Shown in pieces: positions 15,762 to 26,651 of a DNA stretch of 44,629 nt (within the stretch, counting starts at the first letter, position 1; the number at the start of each line of letters is the position of its first letter). The notes beneath the pieces were generated by a model. It was not told the origin of the DNA. It saw only the letters and a list, made by a program, of their open reading frames with translations, and searched no databases. The position numbers and the translations under genes were made by a program. This DNA is from Propionibacteriaceae bacterium (lineage in GTDB: Bacteria; Actinomycetota; Actinomycetes; Propionibacteriales; Propionibacteriaceae), in the NCBI GenBank assembly GCA_030529455.1, contig JAUMWV010000007.1:1-44629 (forward strand), given 5' to 3'.

Positions 15762-17333
15762 ATGCATCCCCAAAACCACAATCCTGGGTTCGCTCAGCAA
15801 CCAGCCGGGCCCAATCCATTCATTACAGGACGCGAGGTGCCCCATCCGGCCCCGCAGCCACCGGCGTATCCGCCCCCAGCGACGGCACCCGCCAAGAAAC
15901 GTTCGTCCCGGCTGGGCATCATCATCGGCGGTGTCGTCGCGCTGGTCCTGATCGGATGCGTCGCGGCGGTCGCGCTGTTCCTATTCCGAGGCGCCCCGGA
16001 CCCGGCAAAAGCCCTGCCCGCGGACGCCGACCTAGTGGTGACCCTCGACTTGAATCCGAGCAACGCGAAGAAGCTGGAAATCTACCAGTTCCTCACCCGG
16101 TTCCCCAGTCTCAAGGAACAGCTCTCTTCTGAAGAGGAATTCAGCACCGATCCCCGCAAGGCGATCTGGAAAGCGACCTTCGGCCAAAACAGCGACATTG
16201 ATTACGACGCCGAAATCAAGCCCTGGCTCGGCGATTCGGTCGGCGTGGCGATCCGCAACGCGCCCGGTTCGGCCAAACCGGCCGTGGTGACCGCCGTCCA
16301 CGCCACCTCGCCGGAACAGGGCCGGGAATTCTTCCGCAAACGCGACGCCAACAGCCAGGTCTCGGTCGCTGGCAATTTCGTCATTATCGCTTCTGGGGAT
16401 GGCGCCGCTGAGCTGGCAGAATCGGCCAAGACCAAGCCGCTGTCGTCGTCGAAGACCTACGCCGACGACATGAAACATGTCGGGGATGGCATGATCACCG
16501 CATGGGCCGGGGAATCTCTGGTGCCAGCGCTCAGCCAGCGTTCGGGGGTGAACGTCCCGTCCCATGCGACCCAGGTGCGCGGCGCTTTGTCCTTGGATAT
16601 CAGCGCGACGAACACCGAGGTGAAGCTGTGGCACACCACCGGGCAGAGTCTCCCCAGCCGCGACGTGCGGGAACTGGTCGGCAGCCTGCCGGGCGACAGG
16701 ACCTGGTCGGTGGCGGCCGCCAGCTTCAACGAGACCATGGTCGCCGACATGTATGCCGCGGTGAAACCGCTCCTCGGCAGGGACCTCGAACAGGCCGCCA
16801 AGTCTCTCGGGCTGACGCTGCCCACCGATCTCGCCACCCTGTTCGGCGACGAGACCGCGCTCGTCGGTTACCTAGCGCACCAGGGCCAGGGCGAACCGTC
16901 CGCGAAGAACGGGTACGCACTCGCTCTGGTGTCCAGGTCTTCTGACACCAACAAGCAGCTCCAGCTGTGGTCCAAGCTGCTCACCGGGTTTGAGCGCAAC
17001 GGGGTCCCGCTTGGATTGGTCCCCGTCGTCGAGGGCGACCGCCTGGGGGTCGCCACCAGCGAGCAAGAGCTGCGGCCGCTGCTGGCACCGTCCGGGGCCC
17101 CGCTCGCCAACGACGAGTCCTACCGGGGTGCCGTCGACACCGCTGCGCCCGCCTACGCCATCGTCTACCTCGACATGGTCAAGTTCCTCGACGTCCAGGC
17201 GGCTATTTCGGCCCAGTTCGGCCAGCCCTTCAGGGTTCCGGAGGATCTTCGGGCCATCCGTGCAGTGGGCCTGACCTTCAGCCGAATCGACGACCGCAGC
17301 GCGACCATCACCATGAAGGTGCAGGTGCGCTGA
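15762..17333 (+). CDS. DUF3352 family membrane protein
   Basis: A 523-residue protein with a Pro/Gln-rich cytoplasmic N-terminus, one membrane helix near residues 48-70 and a large extracellular region that opens with ALPADADLVVTLDLNP, the signature of DUF3352. Later blocks such as NFVIIASGDGAAELAESAK and GVATSEQELRPLL look like two related halves of a repeated fold. No catalytic motif is evident and the function is unknown. ATG 15762 is best placed behind GGGAGGAG (about 7 bases); GTG 15759 is an alternative. It follows the LCP gene after 77 bases and may be partly co-transcribed. It converges on purE with 7 bases between stops. Confidence 0.8.
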   Translation: MHPQNHNPGFAQQPAGPNPFITGREVPHPAPQPPAYPPPATAPAKKRSSRLGIIIGGVVALVLIGCVAAVALFLFRGAPDPAKALPADADLVVTLDLNPSNAKKLEIYQFLTRFPSLKEQLSSEEEFSTDPRKAIWKATFGQNSDIDYDAEIKPWLGDSVGVAIRNAPGSAKPAVVTAVHATSPEQGREFFRKRDANSQVSVAGNFVIIASGDGAAELAESAKTKPLSSSKTYADDMKHVGDGMITAWAGESLVPALSQRSGVNVPSHATQVRGALSLDISATNTEVKLWHTTGQSLPSRDVRELVGSLPGDRTWSVAAASFNETMVADMYAAVKPLLGRDLEQAAKSLGLTLPTDLATLFGDETALVGYLAHQGQGEPSAKNGYALALVSRSSDTNKQLQLWSKLLTGFERNGVPLGLVPVVEGDRLGVATSEQELRPLLAPSGAPLANDESYRGAVDTAAPAYAIVYLDMVKFLDVQAAISAQFGQPFRVPEDLRAIRAVGLTFSRIDDRSATITMKVQVR

Positions 17334-17340
17334 GCCGGGA

Positions 17341-17847
17341 TCAGCCCTGCTGGAGGCTCGAGCGGACCACCGCGCCCTTAGCGTGGGCGGCGTTGCGCAG
17401 CTCCGCCTGGAATCCGGCCATGCGCTCCAGCAGGGCCTCGTCCCCGATGCTCAGCATGCGGACGGCCAGCAGCCCCGCGTTGCGGGCGTTGCCGATGGCG
17501 ACCGTCGCGACGGGGACCCCCGCTGGCATCTGGACGATGGACAGCAGCGAGTCCATCCCGTCGAGATACTTCAGCGCAACGGGCACCCCGATCACCGGGA
17601 GCGGGGTCAGCGAGGCGAGCATGCCGGGCAGGTGCGCCGCGCCCCCCGCCCCGGCGATGATGACTCGGATGCCGCGGGCGTGGGCGGCCCGCCCGAAGGC
17701 CACCATGTCCTCTGGCATCCGGTGGGCCGAGACGACGTCGGCCTCGTAGGGGACGCCGAACTCCGCCAGCGCGTCGGCGGCGGCTTTCATGGTCGGCCAG
17801 TCGGAATCGGAGCCCATGACGATTGAGACGAGCGGCTGATCAGGCAT
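17341..17847 (-). CDS. purE: N5-carboxyaminoimidazole ribonucleotide mutase
   Basis: Converts N5-CAIR to CAIR in purine synthesis. The 168-residue product carries [10 protein letters not shown] (residues 11-20, substrate phosphate), SAHRMPE with the catalytic His near residue 43, [12 protein letters not shown] near residue 67 and PVIGVPV near residue 84. Length and motifs fit class I PurE, which works with PurK. The start overlaps the end of purK by 8 bases, so the two are co-translated. Confidence 0.96.
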   Translation of the reverse strand: MPDQPLVSIVMGSDSDWPTMKAAADALAEFGVPYEADVVSAHRMPEDMVAFGRAAHARGIRVIIAGAGGAAHLPGMLASLTPLPVIGVPVALKYLDGMDSLLSIVQMPAGVPVATVAIGNARNAGLLAVRMLSIGDEALLERMAGFQAELRNAAHAKGAVVRSSLQQG

Positions 17848-19003
17848 GTTGGTCTCCCATCAGGTAGTTGGCGGCGTGGCGCGCCCGCTGCGTGGCGCCA
17901 GAGGCGGTGGAGTCGAGCGTGGTGACGTGCCCGACCTTGCGTCCGGGCGTGACCGGTTTGCCGTACAGGTGCACGCGCAGCCGCGGGTCCTCCGCCAGGC
18001 AGTGGCCGAGCCCGGCGACCAGGTCTGGGACGGAGCCGCCCAGCACGTTGGCCATCGCGACGTGGCTGGCCCGCATCGCCGGGCTGCCGAGGGGCAGGCC
18101 GAGCACCGCGCGCAGGTGATTCTCGAACTGGCTGGTGAGGGCGCCGTCGATGCTCCAGTGGCCCGTGTTGTGCGGGCGCATGGCCAGTTCGTTGACGAAG
18201 ACCCGCCCGTCGGCCGTCTGCATGAGCTCGACGGCGAGCACCCCGACGACGCCGAGTTCGGCGGCGATGCGCAGCGCCATCTGCTGGATGTCGGCGGCGG
18301 CTTCGTCGCTGAGGTCCGGAGCCGGGGTGAGCGTCTCGGCGCAGACCCCGGCGCGTTGCAGGGTCTGCGAGACCGGATAGGCCACCGACTGGCCCCCTGG
18401 CTCCCGTACCACTAGCGCCGACAGCTCACGGGTGAAATCGATGTATTCCTCGGCGACGATGCGGACCGCCTCGCCCGCGCTGATCTCGGGCTTGGCGGCG
18501 AAGGGTTCCCCGGCCTGGGCTGGGGAGTCCAGCTTGAAGACCCCCTTGCCGTCGTATCCCCCGCGGCTGGTCTTCGCGATGACCGGCCATCCCTTCGCCT
18601 CGCCGAAGGCGATGAGCTCGGCCTCGCTGGCACACACCCGGAAGGCGGGGACGGGGACGCCGAGGCCGCTCAGCCGCTCCCGCATGAGCGCCTTGTCCTG
18701 GGCGTAGACCAGCGCCTCCGGGCCGGGCCGGACCAGGACGCCCGCGTCCTGTAGGCGGTGCAGCAACGCGGTCGGGACGTGTTCGTGATCGAAGGTGATG
18801 ACGTGACAGCCCGCGGCGAAGGCCGAGAGCGTCTCCGGGTCGGTGTAGTCGCCCACCGTCACGTCGGCGATCACCTGGGCAGCCGACGATCCGGACGATT
18901 CGCTGAGCAGCCGGATCTGCACGCTGAGCCCGATGCTGGCCTGGTGCATCATGCGGGCCAGCTGCCCCCCGCCGATGATTCCGATGGTGTACTGGTTCGC
19001 CAC
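17840..19003 (-). CDS. purK: N5-carboxyaminoimidazole ribonucleotide synthase
   Basis: An ATP-grasp enzyme making N5-CAIR from AIR, bicarbonate and ATP. The 387-residue protein begins with a Rossmann-like [16 protein letters not shown], has the ATP-grasp parts DKALMRERL near residue 104, [13 protein letters not shown] near residue 142, [14 protein letters not shown] near residue 185, and [18 protein letters not shown] near residue 263 with the metal-binding residues. The GTG at 19001-19003 lies 7 bases downstream of TAGGCT, so the purKE message is probably leaderless. No purine riboswitch is visible upstream. Confidence 0.96.
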   Translation of the reverse strand: MANQYTIGIIGGGQLARMMHQASIGLSVQIRLLSESSGSSAAQVIADVTVGDYTDPETLSAFAAGCHVITFDHEHVPTALLHRLQDAGVLVRPGPEALVYAQDKALMRERLSGLGVPVPAFRVCASEAELIAFGEAKGWPVIAKTSRGGYDGKGVFKLDSPAQAGEPFAAKPEISAGEAVRIVAEEYIDFTRELSALVVREPGGQSVAYPVSQTLQRAGVCAETLTPAPDLSDEAAADIQQMALRIAAELGVVGVLAVELMQTADGRVFVNELAMRPHNTGHWSIDGALTSQFENHLRAVLGLPLGSPAMRASHVAMANVLGGSVPDLVAGLGHCLAEDPRLRVHLYGKPVTPGRKVGHVTTLDSTASGATQRARHAANYLMGDQHA

Positions 19004-19010
19004 GCCCGGC

Positions 19011-19016
19011 AGCCTA
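19011..19016 (-). promoter_or_regulatory. -10 element for leaderless purKE transcript
   Basis: TAGGCT on the minus strand stands 7 bases before GTG 19003. The upstream gap of 50 bases has no other obvious element and no Shine-Dalgarno sequence. Confidence 0.45.
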
Positions 19017-19053
19017 TCGTCCGCCGCAGCCGCGCGTGTCCGCTAGGTGATGC

Positions 19054-19563
19054 TCAGTCGTCGTGCACCGGATTCTCGGCCCTCATGTCGCCAAACAAGA
19101 TGTCGGTGATCTGCACGTGGACCCGTTCGATGTTCGGCAGGTCCGGCAGGATGAGCGGCTGTTCGGCCGCGGTCTCTAGGATCAGCGTGCCGCAGCCGAG
19201 CAGCCGGTCCACCAGGTCCCGCTCGTACTGCACGTTGTTGACCCGCCGCAGCGGCAGGTCGTGCCCGGTGCGGGTGATGACCCCGGTGCGGGTGATGATC
19301 CGGCGATTGGTGACGGTGTAGGTGCTGGTGAGCCACACCAGGAAAGGCCACACGACCCATACCAGGATGAGCAGGGCATACAGGCCCACCACCGCATAAG
19401 TGCCCCACGGCTTCCACCCCTCGGGCTGCACCGCGAGGAACACGCCCAAGCCACCCGAGGCGAAGATCAGGATCACGGCCTGCCAGAACAGCTTCTTGAC
19501 GTGGGTGCGCAGGTGCAAGACGACATGTTCGTCCATGCCGAGCAGTTTCGGGTCGAATGCCAT
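19054..19563 (-). CDS. Bacterial PH-domain (YdbS-like, bPH2) membrane protein
   Basis: A 169-residue protein with two membrane helices (about residues 27-46 and 56-80) followed by a bPH2 domain. The core YTVTNRRIITRTGVITRTGHDLPLRRVNNVQ is typical, as is the later GTLILETAAEQ. Such proteins are found beside birA and purK in several actinobacteria; their function is unknown but membrane-associated. GACAAT lies 6 bases before ATG 19563, a weaker version of the leaderless pattern. It ends 50 bases upstream of purK on the same strand. Confidence 0.85.
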   Translation of the reverse strand: MAFDPKLLGMDEHVVLHLRTHVKKLFWQAVILIFASGGLGVFLAVQPEGWKPWGTYAVVGLYALLILVWVVWPFLVWLTSTYTVTNRRIITRTGVITRTGHDLPLRRVNNVQYERDLVDRLLGCGTLILETAAEQPLILPDLPNIERVHVQITDILFGDMRAENPVHDD

Positions 19564-19612
19564 GGCGCCATTGTCTCACCCTGGCCGGAACCCCTCCAGC
19601 CGGGCGGGGCGC

Positions 19613-20419
19613 CTACGCTCCCCCGGCGGGCTGGCCGAGCCGGGCGTGGACGACGTCGCCCACCGCGAAAGCCCGCCGCTGCCCCGCGATATCGACCACG
19701 AGGCGCCCCTGCCGGTCGATCCCAACGCCTACGCCGGAGAAGCACTCGTCCTCACTGACGGTGATCGTCAGCGGCGCCCCGATGGAGGCGCACAGCTCCC
19801 GGTACTCCGGCACCGGGGGCCCGGTGTGAATCCATTCGCCGTACAGCCGGTCGAGGGCGGCCAGGACCGCGGTGACCACGGCGTCGCGCTCCTGCGGCAG
19901 CCCGGCCAGCGCGAGCGAGGTGGCGTGCGGCACCGGCAACTGCTCGCGGGTGAGGGCCAGGTTGATCCCGATGCCCACGACCGCCGCGGGGCCCTGGGGG
20001 GACTCGATGCACTCGCTGAGAATCCCGCAGACCTTCAGCCCGTCGATCAGCACGTCGTTGGGCCATTTGAGGCTGATCCGCGGCCCGGCCCCGGTCAGGG
20101 TGCGCAGGCCCCGGGTCACCGCCATCCCCGCCAGCAGCGACAGCCAGCCCCAGCCCTCCGCCGCCGACCCCGGACGCAGCAGCACCGACATCGCGACCGA
20201 ACCCCCCGCCGGGCTCGCCCAGGTGCGGGTTCTCCGGCCCCGTCCCGCGGTCTGCTCGTCGGAGACCAGCACATAGCCCTCGGCCGCGCCGCCCCGGGCG
20301 AGGGCCGCCACGTCGGCGTTGGTCGATCCGGTGGTCGCGACCGACTCGACGGTGTGGAAGCGGGAGACCCCCGAAATTGTGCGAAGAATCACAGCTTTTG
20401 TCTCCGGTTCGCGCGACAT
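19613..20419 (-). CDS. birA: Biotin--[acetyl-CoA-carboxylase] ligase (monofunctional BirA)
   Basis: Activates biotin as biotinyl-AMP and attaches it to the carrier lysine of acyl-CoA carboxylase. The 268-residue protein has TTGSTNADVA near residue 29, the biotin/ATP loop SDEQTAGRGRRTRTW near residue 55, SVLLRP near residue 80, LKWPNDVLIDG near residue 120 and GIGINLAL near residue 154. There is no N-terminal winged helix, so it is not a DNA-binding repressor. ATG 20419 was chosen because TATCCT lies 7 bases upstream; the longer frame runs through the accD5 start. Its substrate, AccA3, is encoded about 3.5 kb away. Confidence 0.93.
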   Translation of the reverse strand: MSREPETKAVILRTISGVSRFHTVESVATTGSTNADVAALARGGAAEGYVLVSDEQTAGRGRRTRTWASPAGGSVAMSVLLRPGSAAEGWGWLSLLAGMAVTRGLRTLTGAGPRISLKWPNDVLIDGLKVCGILSECIESPQGPAAVVGIGINLALTREQLPVPHATSLALAGLPQERDAVVTAVLAALDRLYGEWIHTGPPVPEYRELCASIGAPLTITVSEDECFSGVGVGIDRQGRLVVDIAGQRRAFAVGDVVHARLGQPAGGA

Positions 20420-20470
20420 GGGCTTCAGGATAGGCCGCACATCCGAGGGTTGACACGGTAGGGTCAGCCT
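20420..20470. promoter_or_regulatory. Divergent leaderless promoters of birA and accD5
   Basis: Plus strand: TAGGGT (20459-20464) is followed by 6 bases and ATG 20471. Minus strand: TATCCT (20427-20432) is followed by 7 bases and ATG 20419. No ribosome site is present on either side. TTGACA at 20450-20455 is too close to TAGGGT to be its -35. Confidence 0.55.
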
Positions 20471-22038
<1,568 letters not shown>

Positions 22039-22042
<4 letters not shown>

Positions 22043-22278
22043 GCGAGACGATCCCGGCGGCTGCCCTTACCGCCCCGCCCATCCGGGTCGGTAAGGGGCA
22101 CCCGACCGACGAGGAGCTCGGCGCCCTGCTCGCCGTGATCGCGGCCGCCACGCGGCCGCAGCCGCCGCAGCGCGAGACCGACGACCGTCCGATCGCGGGG
22201 GGCTGGGCGTCCTATTACCGGACCGTCCGGCGCTCGCTCGTGCCCGGCCGCGAGGCCTGGCGCAACACCTACCGCTAG
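22039..22278 (+). CDS. accE5: Acyl-CoA carboxylase epsilon subunit
   Basis: A 79-residue protein that fits the actinobacterial epsilon subunit, which stabilises the alpha-beta complex of propionyl-type carboxylases. The family hallmarks are visible: a short block [20 protein letters not shown] (residues 15-34), a charged linker, and the C-terminal [20 protein letters not shown]. Its ATG overlaps the accD5 TGA (22039-22042). Epsilon subunits are poorly conserved outside these two blocks. Confidence 0.9.
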
Positions 22279-22302
22279 GGACGAGAGGGCCTGCTGCCGA
22301 CC

Positions 22303-22956
22303 GTGAACCCGCCCACGAGGATGCGTTTCGTTCTGGCTTCAGCCTCACCAGCGCGGCTGCGCGCGCTGCGGGGAGCTGGGGTCGAACCCGAGGTGGTGCC
22401 GCCTCACGTCGACGAGAGCGCCTACCAGGCACCCTCCCCAGGCGAGCTGGCGACGCTTCTGGCCCGGACCAAGGCAGAGGAAGTGTTCGCCCGCCTGGAC
22501 ATCTCTGGTCCTACGATCGTCGTGGGCTGCGATTCGCTGCTGGAGTTCGACGGCCTGCCCTATGGCAAACCCGGTTCAGCAGAGGCCGCGATCATGCGCT
22601 GGTACCGGATGCGAGGCCGCCAGGGGGTGTTCCATACTGGCCATCACGTGATCGTCTCGGACGGCCGCTGCCTGCGCGAGGCGAACCGACTGGCGCGCAC
22701 GCTCGTGCGGTTCGCCGACCTCACCGACGCCGAGATCGCAGCCTACGCCGCCACCGGCGAACCAGCCCGGGTCGCTGGCGGTTTCACCATCGATGCCCTC
22801 GGCGGCCCATACGTCACACACCTGGAGGGAGATCCGCACACCGTGACCGGCCTATCCCTGCCCTTGCTGCGCCAGGTGCTGCTGGACCTCGGGATCGTGT
22901 GGCACTCCCTGTGGGAAGACCCTGGCCACGGCCCGGGGCCGGGGTCTATTCCCTAG
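22303..22956 (+). CDS. maf: Maf-family nucleotide pyrophosphatase
   Basis: Hydrolyses non-canonical or modified nucleoside triphosphates and is linked to septum control in some bacteria. The 217-residue protein carries FVLASASPARLRALRGAGV near residue 8, VDESAY near residue 38, the GCDSLLEFDGLPYGKP block near residue 68 and AAYAATGEPARVAGGFTIDALGG near residue 147. GTG 22303 lies 24 bases after accE5; ATG 22321 (MRFVLAS) is an equally reasonable start and gives the usual family N-terminus. It sits in the acc cluster as in mycobacteria, with no known functional link. Confidence 0.93.
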   Translation: MNPPTRMRFVLASASPARLRALRGAGVEPEVVPPHVDESAYQAPSPGELATLLARTKAEEVFARLDISGPTIVVGCDSLLEFDGLPYGKPGSAEAAIMRWYRMRGRQGVFHTGHHVIVSDGRCLREANRLARTLVRFADLTDAEIAAYAATGEPARVAGGFTIDALGGPYVTHLEGDPHTVTGLSLPLLRQVLLDLGIVWHSLWEDPGHGPGPGSIP

Positions 22957-22977
22957 GGCGGCAACCCGGGCTGGCGG

Positions 22978-23376
22978 TCATCCGGTGCGTCTCAGGGTCA
23001 GCGCGGTGACGTCTCCCGAGGAGGTGAGCGCGCCCCGGTAGCCGGGGCCCTCGAAAACCAACGAACCGGGTGCCTCCCCCGAGATCCGGTACCCCTGCCC
23101 CGGGAGATTCGCGCGTAGGTAGTCGCTGACGAGGCTGGCCTCTGGAGCGGAGATGATGAGGGTCACGACCTTCGGGTCGTCAATGTCGATGACGCCCCTG
23201 GTCGAGGCGGGCAAGCTGAAACCGGGCGGGCCGTTGTTGATGCCAAAGGCGGCCAGGGGGCGGCCGTCGGGCGGGATCGGCGCGAGGCTCTGCCGTGGGC
23301 TCGGAACCGGCAGCGGGGCGGCCGCGCACCCGGCCGCCGCTATCACCAGCACCACGGCCGCCAGCAGCGCCCTCAC
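22978..23376 (-). CDS. Putative lipoprotein of unknown function
   Basis: A 132-residue product with a short signal peptide and lipobox AAGC (lipidated Cys17), then a Pro-rich linker and a domain ending in GDVTALTLRRTG. The segment VSDYLRANLPGQGYRISGE (about residues 82-100) resembles small secreted proteins that deal with volatile, poorly conserved surface roles; no catalytic residues are evident. The GTG start at 23374-23376 overlaps the TGA of the NUDIX gene (GTGA), so it is translationally coupled. Function unknown. Confidence 0.7.
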   Translation of the reverse strand: MRALLAAVVLVIAAAGCAAAPLPVPSPRQSLAPIPPDGRPLAAFGINNGPPGFSLPASTRGVIDIDDPKVVTLIISAPEASLVSDYLRANLPGQGYRISGEAPGSLVFEGPGYRGALTSSGDVTALTLRRTG

Positions 23377-23849
23377 TGGAAAGCCACCGGCTGGGCCGGT
23401 CCCAGGCCGAGCGAGACCAGGCGGGTCAGCCTCGCCGGGGCGTCCGCGGGCAGGGCGTCGGGGCTGAACCAGGCCACCTCGGTCGCCTCCCCGTCGGCGG
23501 GCCAAGGGTGGCCCGCGCACCACCGGGACACGAAGGAGTGGTCGAGGTACTGGCAGCGGTCCCCGTTGGCGTAGGTCATCTCGTCCCCGACCAGCAGCTG
23601 GATCATGCGTTCCACCTCGATCTGCACCCCGAACTCCTCCAGCGCCTCGCGCACGATGGTCTCGGCCGGGTGCTCGCCCGGTTCGACGATCCCGGCCACG
23701 TGATCCCACTGCCCCGTGTCCGCCCGCCTGCCCAGCAGCACCTCCAGCCTCGGCTGAGTGCGATAAATCACAGAACGGGCTCCGGACAGCCATAACAGGT
23801 CGTGTCCGACCCGTTCCCGAAGCCGCAGGATGAAATCTGGTGTTCCCAC
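23373..23849 (-). CDS. NUDIX hydrolase
   Basis: A 158-residue protein with a perfect Nudix box from G53 to V75 (GIVEPGE...REALEEFGV), which binds metal and cleaves nucleoside-diphosphate-linked compounds. The N-terminal [23 protein letters not shown] is typical of an actinobacterial subgroup of unknown substrate. Start: GTG 23847-23849 has TATGCT exactly 6 bases upstream (leaderless), while GTG 23874-23876 has an AGGGG about 7 bases upstream; I prefer the first because it matches the family N-terminus. It is coupled to the lipoprotein gene and divergent from accA3. Confidence 0.88.
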   Translation of the reverse strand: MGTPDFILRLRERVGHDLLWLSGARSVIYRTQPRLEVLLGRRADTGQWDHVAGIVEPGEHPAETIVREALEEFGVQIEVERMIQLLVGDEMTYANGDRCQYLDHSFVSRWCAGHPWPADGEATEVAWFSPDALPADAPARLTRLVSLGLGPAQPVAFQ

Positions 23850-23921
23850 ATTGGCAGCATAGGCCAGCACATTCACCCGATAGCCCCTAAACTCTGCGAC
23901 ATAGCCGTTCGAGGAGGAACT
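23850..23921. promoter_or_regulatory. Divergent control region of the NUDIX gene and accA3
   Basis: Minus strand: TATGCT (23856-23861) is 6 bases before GTG 23849. Plus strand: TAAACT (23888-23893) could be the -10 for accA3, with a leader of about 20 bases containing GAGGAGG (23911-23917) before GTG 23922. The accA3 side is thus leadered with a strong ribosome site, unlike accD5. Confidence 0.45.
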
Positions 23922-25700
23922 GTGGGACAAGCCACCATCAGCAAGGTCTTGATCGCCAACCGCGGCGAGATCGCCGTCCGAGTCATCCGTGCCGCAGCCG
24001 ATGCCGGAATCGCCAGCGTCGCCATCTACGCCGATTCGGACTCTGAGGCACTGTTCGTCAAACTCGCCGACGAGGCATTCGCGCTCAACGGTGCGACGCC
24101 GGCGGAAACCTATCTGAATGTCGCCAAGGTGATCGGTATCGCCCAGCGCGCCGGAGCGGACGCGATTCATCCAGGGTATGGGTTCCTGGCAGAAAACGCT
24201 GCCTTCGCCCAGGCCGTCATCGATGCCGGGCTCATCTGGATCGGGCCACCGCCCGCCGCGATCGATGCGCTCGGCGACAAGGTCAAGGCCCGGCACATCG
24301 CCCAGAAGGTCGGTGCCCCGCTCGTGCCCGGCACACCCGACCCGGTGGCCGACGCCGAGGAAGTCGTGGCCTTCGCCACCGAACACGGGCTGCCGATCGC
24401 CATCAAGGCCGCCTACGGCGGTGGCGGACGCGGGCTCAAGGTCGCCCGGACGATGGAGGAGATCCCAGAACTATTCGAGTCCGCCACCCGGGAGGCCGTG
24501 ACCGCGTTTGGCCGCGGCGAGTGCTTCGTCGAGCGCTACCTCGACAAGCCACGCCACGTCGAGACCCAGTGCCTCGCCGACGCCCACGGCAACGTCGTGG
24601 TGGTCTCCACCCGCGACTGCTCCCTGCAGCGGCGCCACCAGAAGCTGGTCGAGGAGGCTCCCGCCCCCTTCCTCAGCGAGGAGCAGGTCTCGCGTCTGTA
24701 CGCCGCCAGCAAGGCGATCCTGCGGGAGGCCGGATACGTCGGGGCCGGAACCTGCGAGTTCCTGGTCGGCCGGGACGGCACGATCTCCTTCCTCGAAGTC
24801 AACACCCGCCTGCAGGTCGAGCACCCGGTCTCCGAAGAAGTGACCCACCTCGACCTGGTGCGCGAGATGTTCCGCATCGCTGCCGGTGAGGAACTCGGCT
24901 ACGGCGACCCGGTCGTCAGCGGCCACTCCATCGAGTTCCGCATCAACGCCGAGGACGCCGGGCGCAACTTCATGCCCGCACCCGGCACCCTGGTCAAGTG
25001 GCACGCCCCGACCGGTCCCGGTATCCGGGTCGACGAGGGGTACCACGTCGGCATGACGGTTCCCGGCGCCTTTGATTCCCTCGTCGCCAAGGTCATCGTG
25101 ACCGGCGCCGACCGGGATCAGGCCATGGCCCGCGCCCGCCGGGCGCTGTCCGAGATCGTGCTCGAAGGCATGCCGACGGTCATCCCCTTCCACCGGGCGG
25201 TGCTCACCGATCCGGCCTTCACCGCACCCGATGGGCAGTTCGGCGTGCACACCCGCTGGATCGAGACCGAGTTCACCGGTGAGATCCCCGCCTACAAGGG
25301 GGTGCTCGGCGAGAGTGAGGACGAGGACGAGCCTCAGGTGGTCGTGGTGGAGGTCAACGGCCGCCGGGTGGAAGTCAAGCTACCGGCGTCCCTGTCGGCA
25401 CCGAAGGCCACCGCGACCAAGATCGCCCCGCGTCCGAAGAAGCGCGACCGCGGCGACGCCAAGGTCCAGGAGGTTTCGGGCAACGCGCTGGCCGCGCCGA
25501 TGCAGGGCACGATCGTGAAGAAGGCCGTTGCCGACGGAGACCGGGTCAGCGAGGGCGACCTGGTGATCGTCATGGAGGCCATGAAGATGGAGCAGCCGCT
25601 CAACGCGCATCGCTCCGGGGTCATCAAGGGCCTCTCGGTCGAGGTCGGAGCAACCGTGACCTCCGGCGCCGTGCTGTGCGAGATCATCGACGCTGAATAA
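23922..25700 (+). CDS. accA3: Acyl-CoA carboxylase alpha subunit: biotin carboxylase plus biotin carrier domain
   Basis: Carboxylates its own biotin using ATP and bicarbonate and passes the carboxyl to AccD-type partners. The 592-residue protein shows [19 protein letters not shown] at the N-terminus, [14 protein letters not shown] near residue 80, the ATP-grasp glycine loop [13 protein letters not shown] near residue 160, [17 protein letters not shown] near residue 290 with catalytic residues, and the carrier motif MEAMKMEQ with the biotinylated Lys at about residue 555. GTG 23922 has GAGGAGG directly upstream; the longer frame back to 23802 was rejected. A strong hairpin terminator follows. 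Confidence 0.96.
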   Translation: MGQATISKVLIANRGEIAVRVIRAAADAGIASVAIYADSDSEALFVKLADEAFALNGATPAETYLNVAKVIGIAQRAGADAIHPGYGFLAENAAFAQAVIDAGLIWIGPPPAAIDALGDKVKARHIAQKVGAPLVPGTPDPVADAEEVVAFATEHGLPIAIKAAYGGGGRGLKVARTMEEIPELFESATREAVTAFGRGECFVERYLDKPRHVETQCLADAHGNVVVVSTRDCSLQRRHQKLVEEAPAPFLSEEQVSRLYAASKAILREAGYVGAGTCEFLVGRDGTISFLEVNTRLQVEHPVSEEVTHLDLVREMFRIAAGEELGYGDPVVSGHSIEFRINAEDAGRNFMPAPGTLVKWHAPTGPGIRVDEGYHVGMTVPGAFDSLVAKVIVTGADRDQAMARARRALSEIVLEGMPTVIPFHRAVLTDPAFTAPDGQFGVHTRWIETEFTGEIPAYKGVLGESEDEDEPQVVVVEVNGRRVEVKLPASLSAPKATATKIAPRPKKRDRGDAKVQEVSGNALAAPMQGTIVKKAVADGDRVSEGDLVIVMEAMKMEQPLNAHRSGVIKGLSVEVGATVTSGAVLCEIIDAE

Positions 25701-25711
25701 CCCACGCTGTG

Positions 25712-25748
25712 CGGCAGGGGCGTGGCCGGTGCGGCCGTGCCCCTGCCG
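25712..25748 (+). terminator. Strong hairpin terminator after accA3
   Basis: A perfect 10-bp stem (CGGCAGGGGC at 25712-25721, GCCCCTGCCG at 25739-25748) encloses a second small inverted repeat GGCCG/CGGCC. No T run follows, the usual form in high-GC actinobacteria. Confidence 0.7.
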
Positions 25749-25823
25749 TGTGTTCGCTGTGAGCTGGCCACGGCGCGCCGCGCGAGCCAGAACCGGCGGC
25801 CGGGGCAGGGCACAATGGAGACC

Positions 25824-26645
25824 ATGAACAGTGGTCTCTTGCTCCTGCTGATGGTCTTGCTCGTCCTGGCAGTGGTTCTGCCGCTAACCCGCAGGAACAA
25901 GCAGATCAGGGCACAGCGGGCACGGCAACTGCCGCCCCAGCAGTGGGGCCAGCACCCCCAGCCACAGCAGTGGGCCTATCAGCCCCCGCCTCCCCCCGGG
26001 TGGGGAGCCGCGCCGCCTTTCGCCGCAGCGCTACGGGCCACCGACGAGGACATCACGACGTTCGGCGACGAGCTGCGCGGCCTCGACCTGGAGGTCGCTG
26101 GCCACACCCTGGATGAGGCAGCCCGGCAGGACTACCAGCGGGCTCTCGACGCTTATGAGCACGCTAAGGAGTCCCTCGCCCGGGTACGGTCTCCGCAAGA
26201 GATCCGGCACGTCACCTCGATCCTCGAAGATGGCAGGTATGCCATCACCTGCGTGAAGGCCAGGGTCGCGGGGCAGCCGTTGCCGGTGAAGCGGCCGCCC
26301 TGTTTCTTCAACCCGGCGCACGGACCCTCCGCCCAGAACGTGTCCTGGGCCCCTCCCGGCGGCATTCCCCGGGAGATCCCGGCCTGCGCGGCCGACGCCG
26401 AGCGGGTGCTGGCGGGGGCCGACCCGCACATCCGCACCGTCGGCCACGGCGCGGCCCGGCTGCCGTACTGGCAGGACGCCGCCTACGCCCCCTACGCGCA
26501 GGGCTACTATTCCAGCTGGCAGGCCGACAAGCTGGTGCGTGGACTGGCGGTGGGCACGGCCGTATTCGCGGGCCTGTCGATCCTGCCGCACCTGGCTCAG
26601 GGGATCGGCGAGATCGTCGAGGACATCCTCGACGACCTCGACTGA
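25824..26645 (+). CDS. Membrane-anchored protein of unknown function
   Basis: A 273-residue protein: an N-terminal membrane helix (about residues 4-20), a Gln/Pro-rich linker, a helical domain around residues 70-135 (DEDITTFGDELRGLDLEV...), then a conserved-looking block PPCFFNPAHGPS near residue 160 with PACAADA, a Tyr-rich stretch YWQDAAYAPYAQGYY and a second hydrophobic helix before an acidic C-terminus. The Cys-containing block recalls the C-terminal part of some actinobacterial TPM-domain membrane proteins, which is only a resemblance. ATG 25824 was chosen because CACAAT lies 7 bases upstream; ATG 25815 is the alternative. It converges on lpdA with 6 bases between stops. Confidence 0.65.
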   Translation: MNSGLLLLLMVLLVLAVVLPLTRRNKQIRAQRARQLPPQQWGQHPQPQQWAYQPPPPPGWGAAPPFAAALRATDEDITTFGDELRGLDLEVAGHTLDEAARQDYQRALDAYEHAKESLARVRSPQEIRHVTSILEDGRYAITCVKARVAGQPLPVKRPPCFFNPAHGPSAQNVSWAPPGGIPREIPACAADAERVLAGADPHIRTVGHGAARLPYWQDAAYAPYAQGYYSSWQADKLVRGLAVGTAVFAGLSILPHLAQGIGEIVEDILDDLD

Positions 26646-26651
26646 TCTGGC

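Noticed and set aside
20450-20455. TTGACA as a -35 box for accD5
   Set aside because: It lies only 3 bases before the TAGGGT hexamer; 17 bases downstream would place the -10 inside the gene, and no TANNNT is there.
23802-23921. Upstream extension of accA3 to 23802
   Set aside because: GAGGAGG sits directly before GTG 23922, family proteins begin at this point, and the extension would cover the divergent NUDIX promoter.
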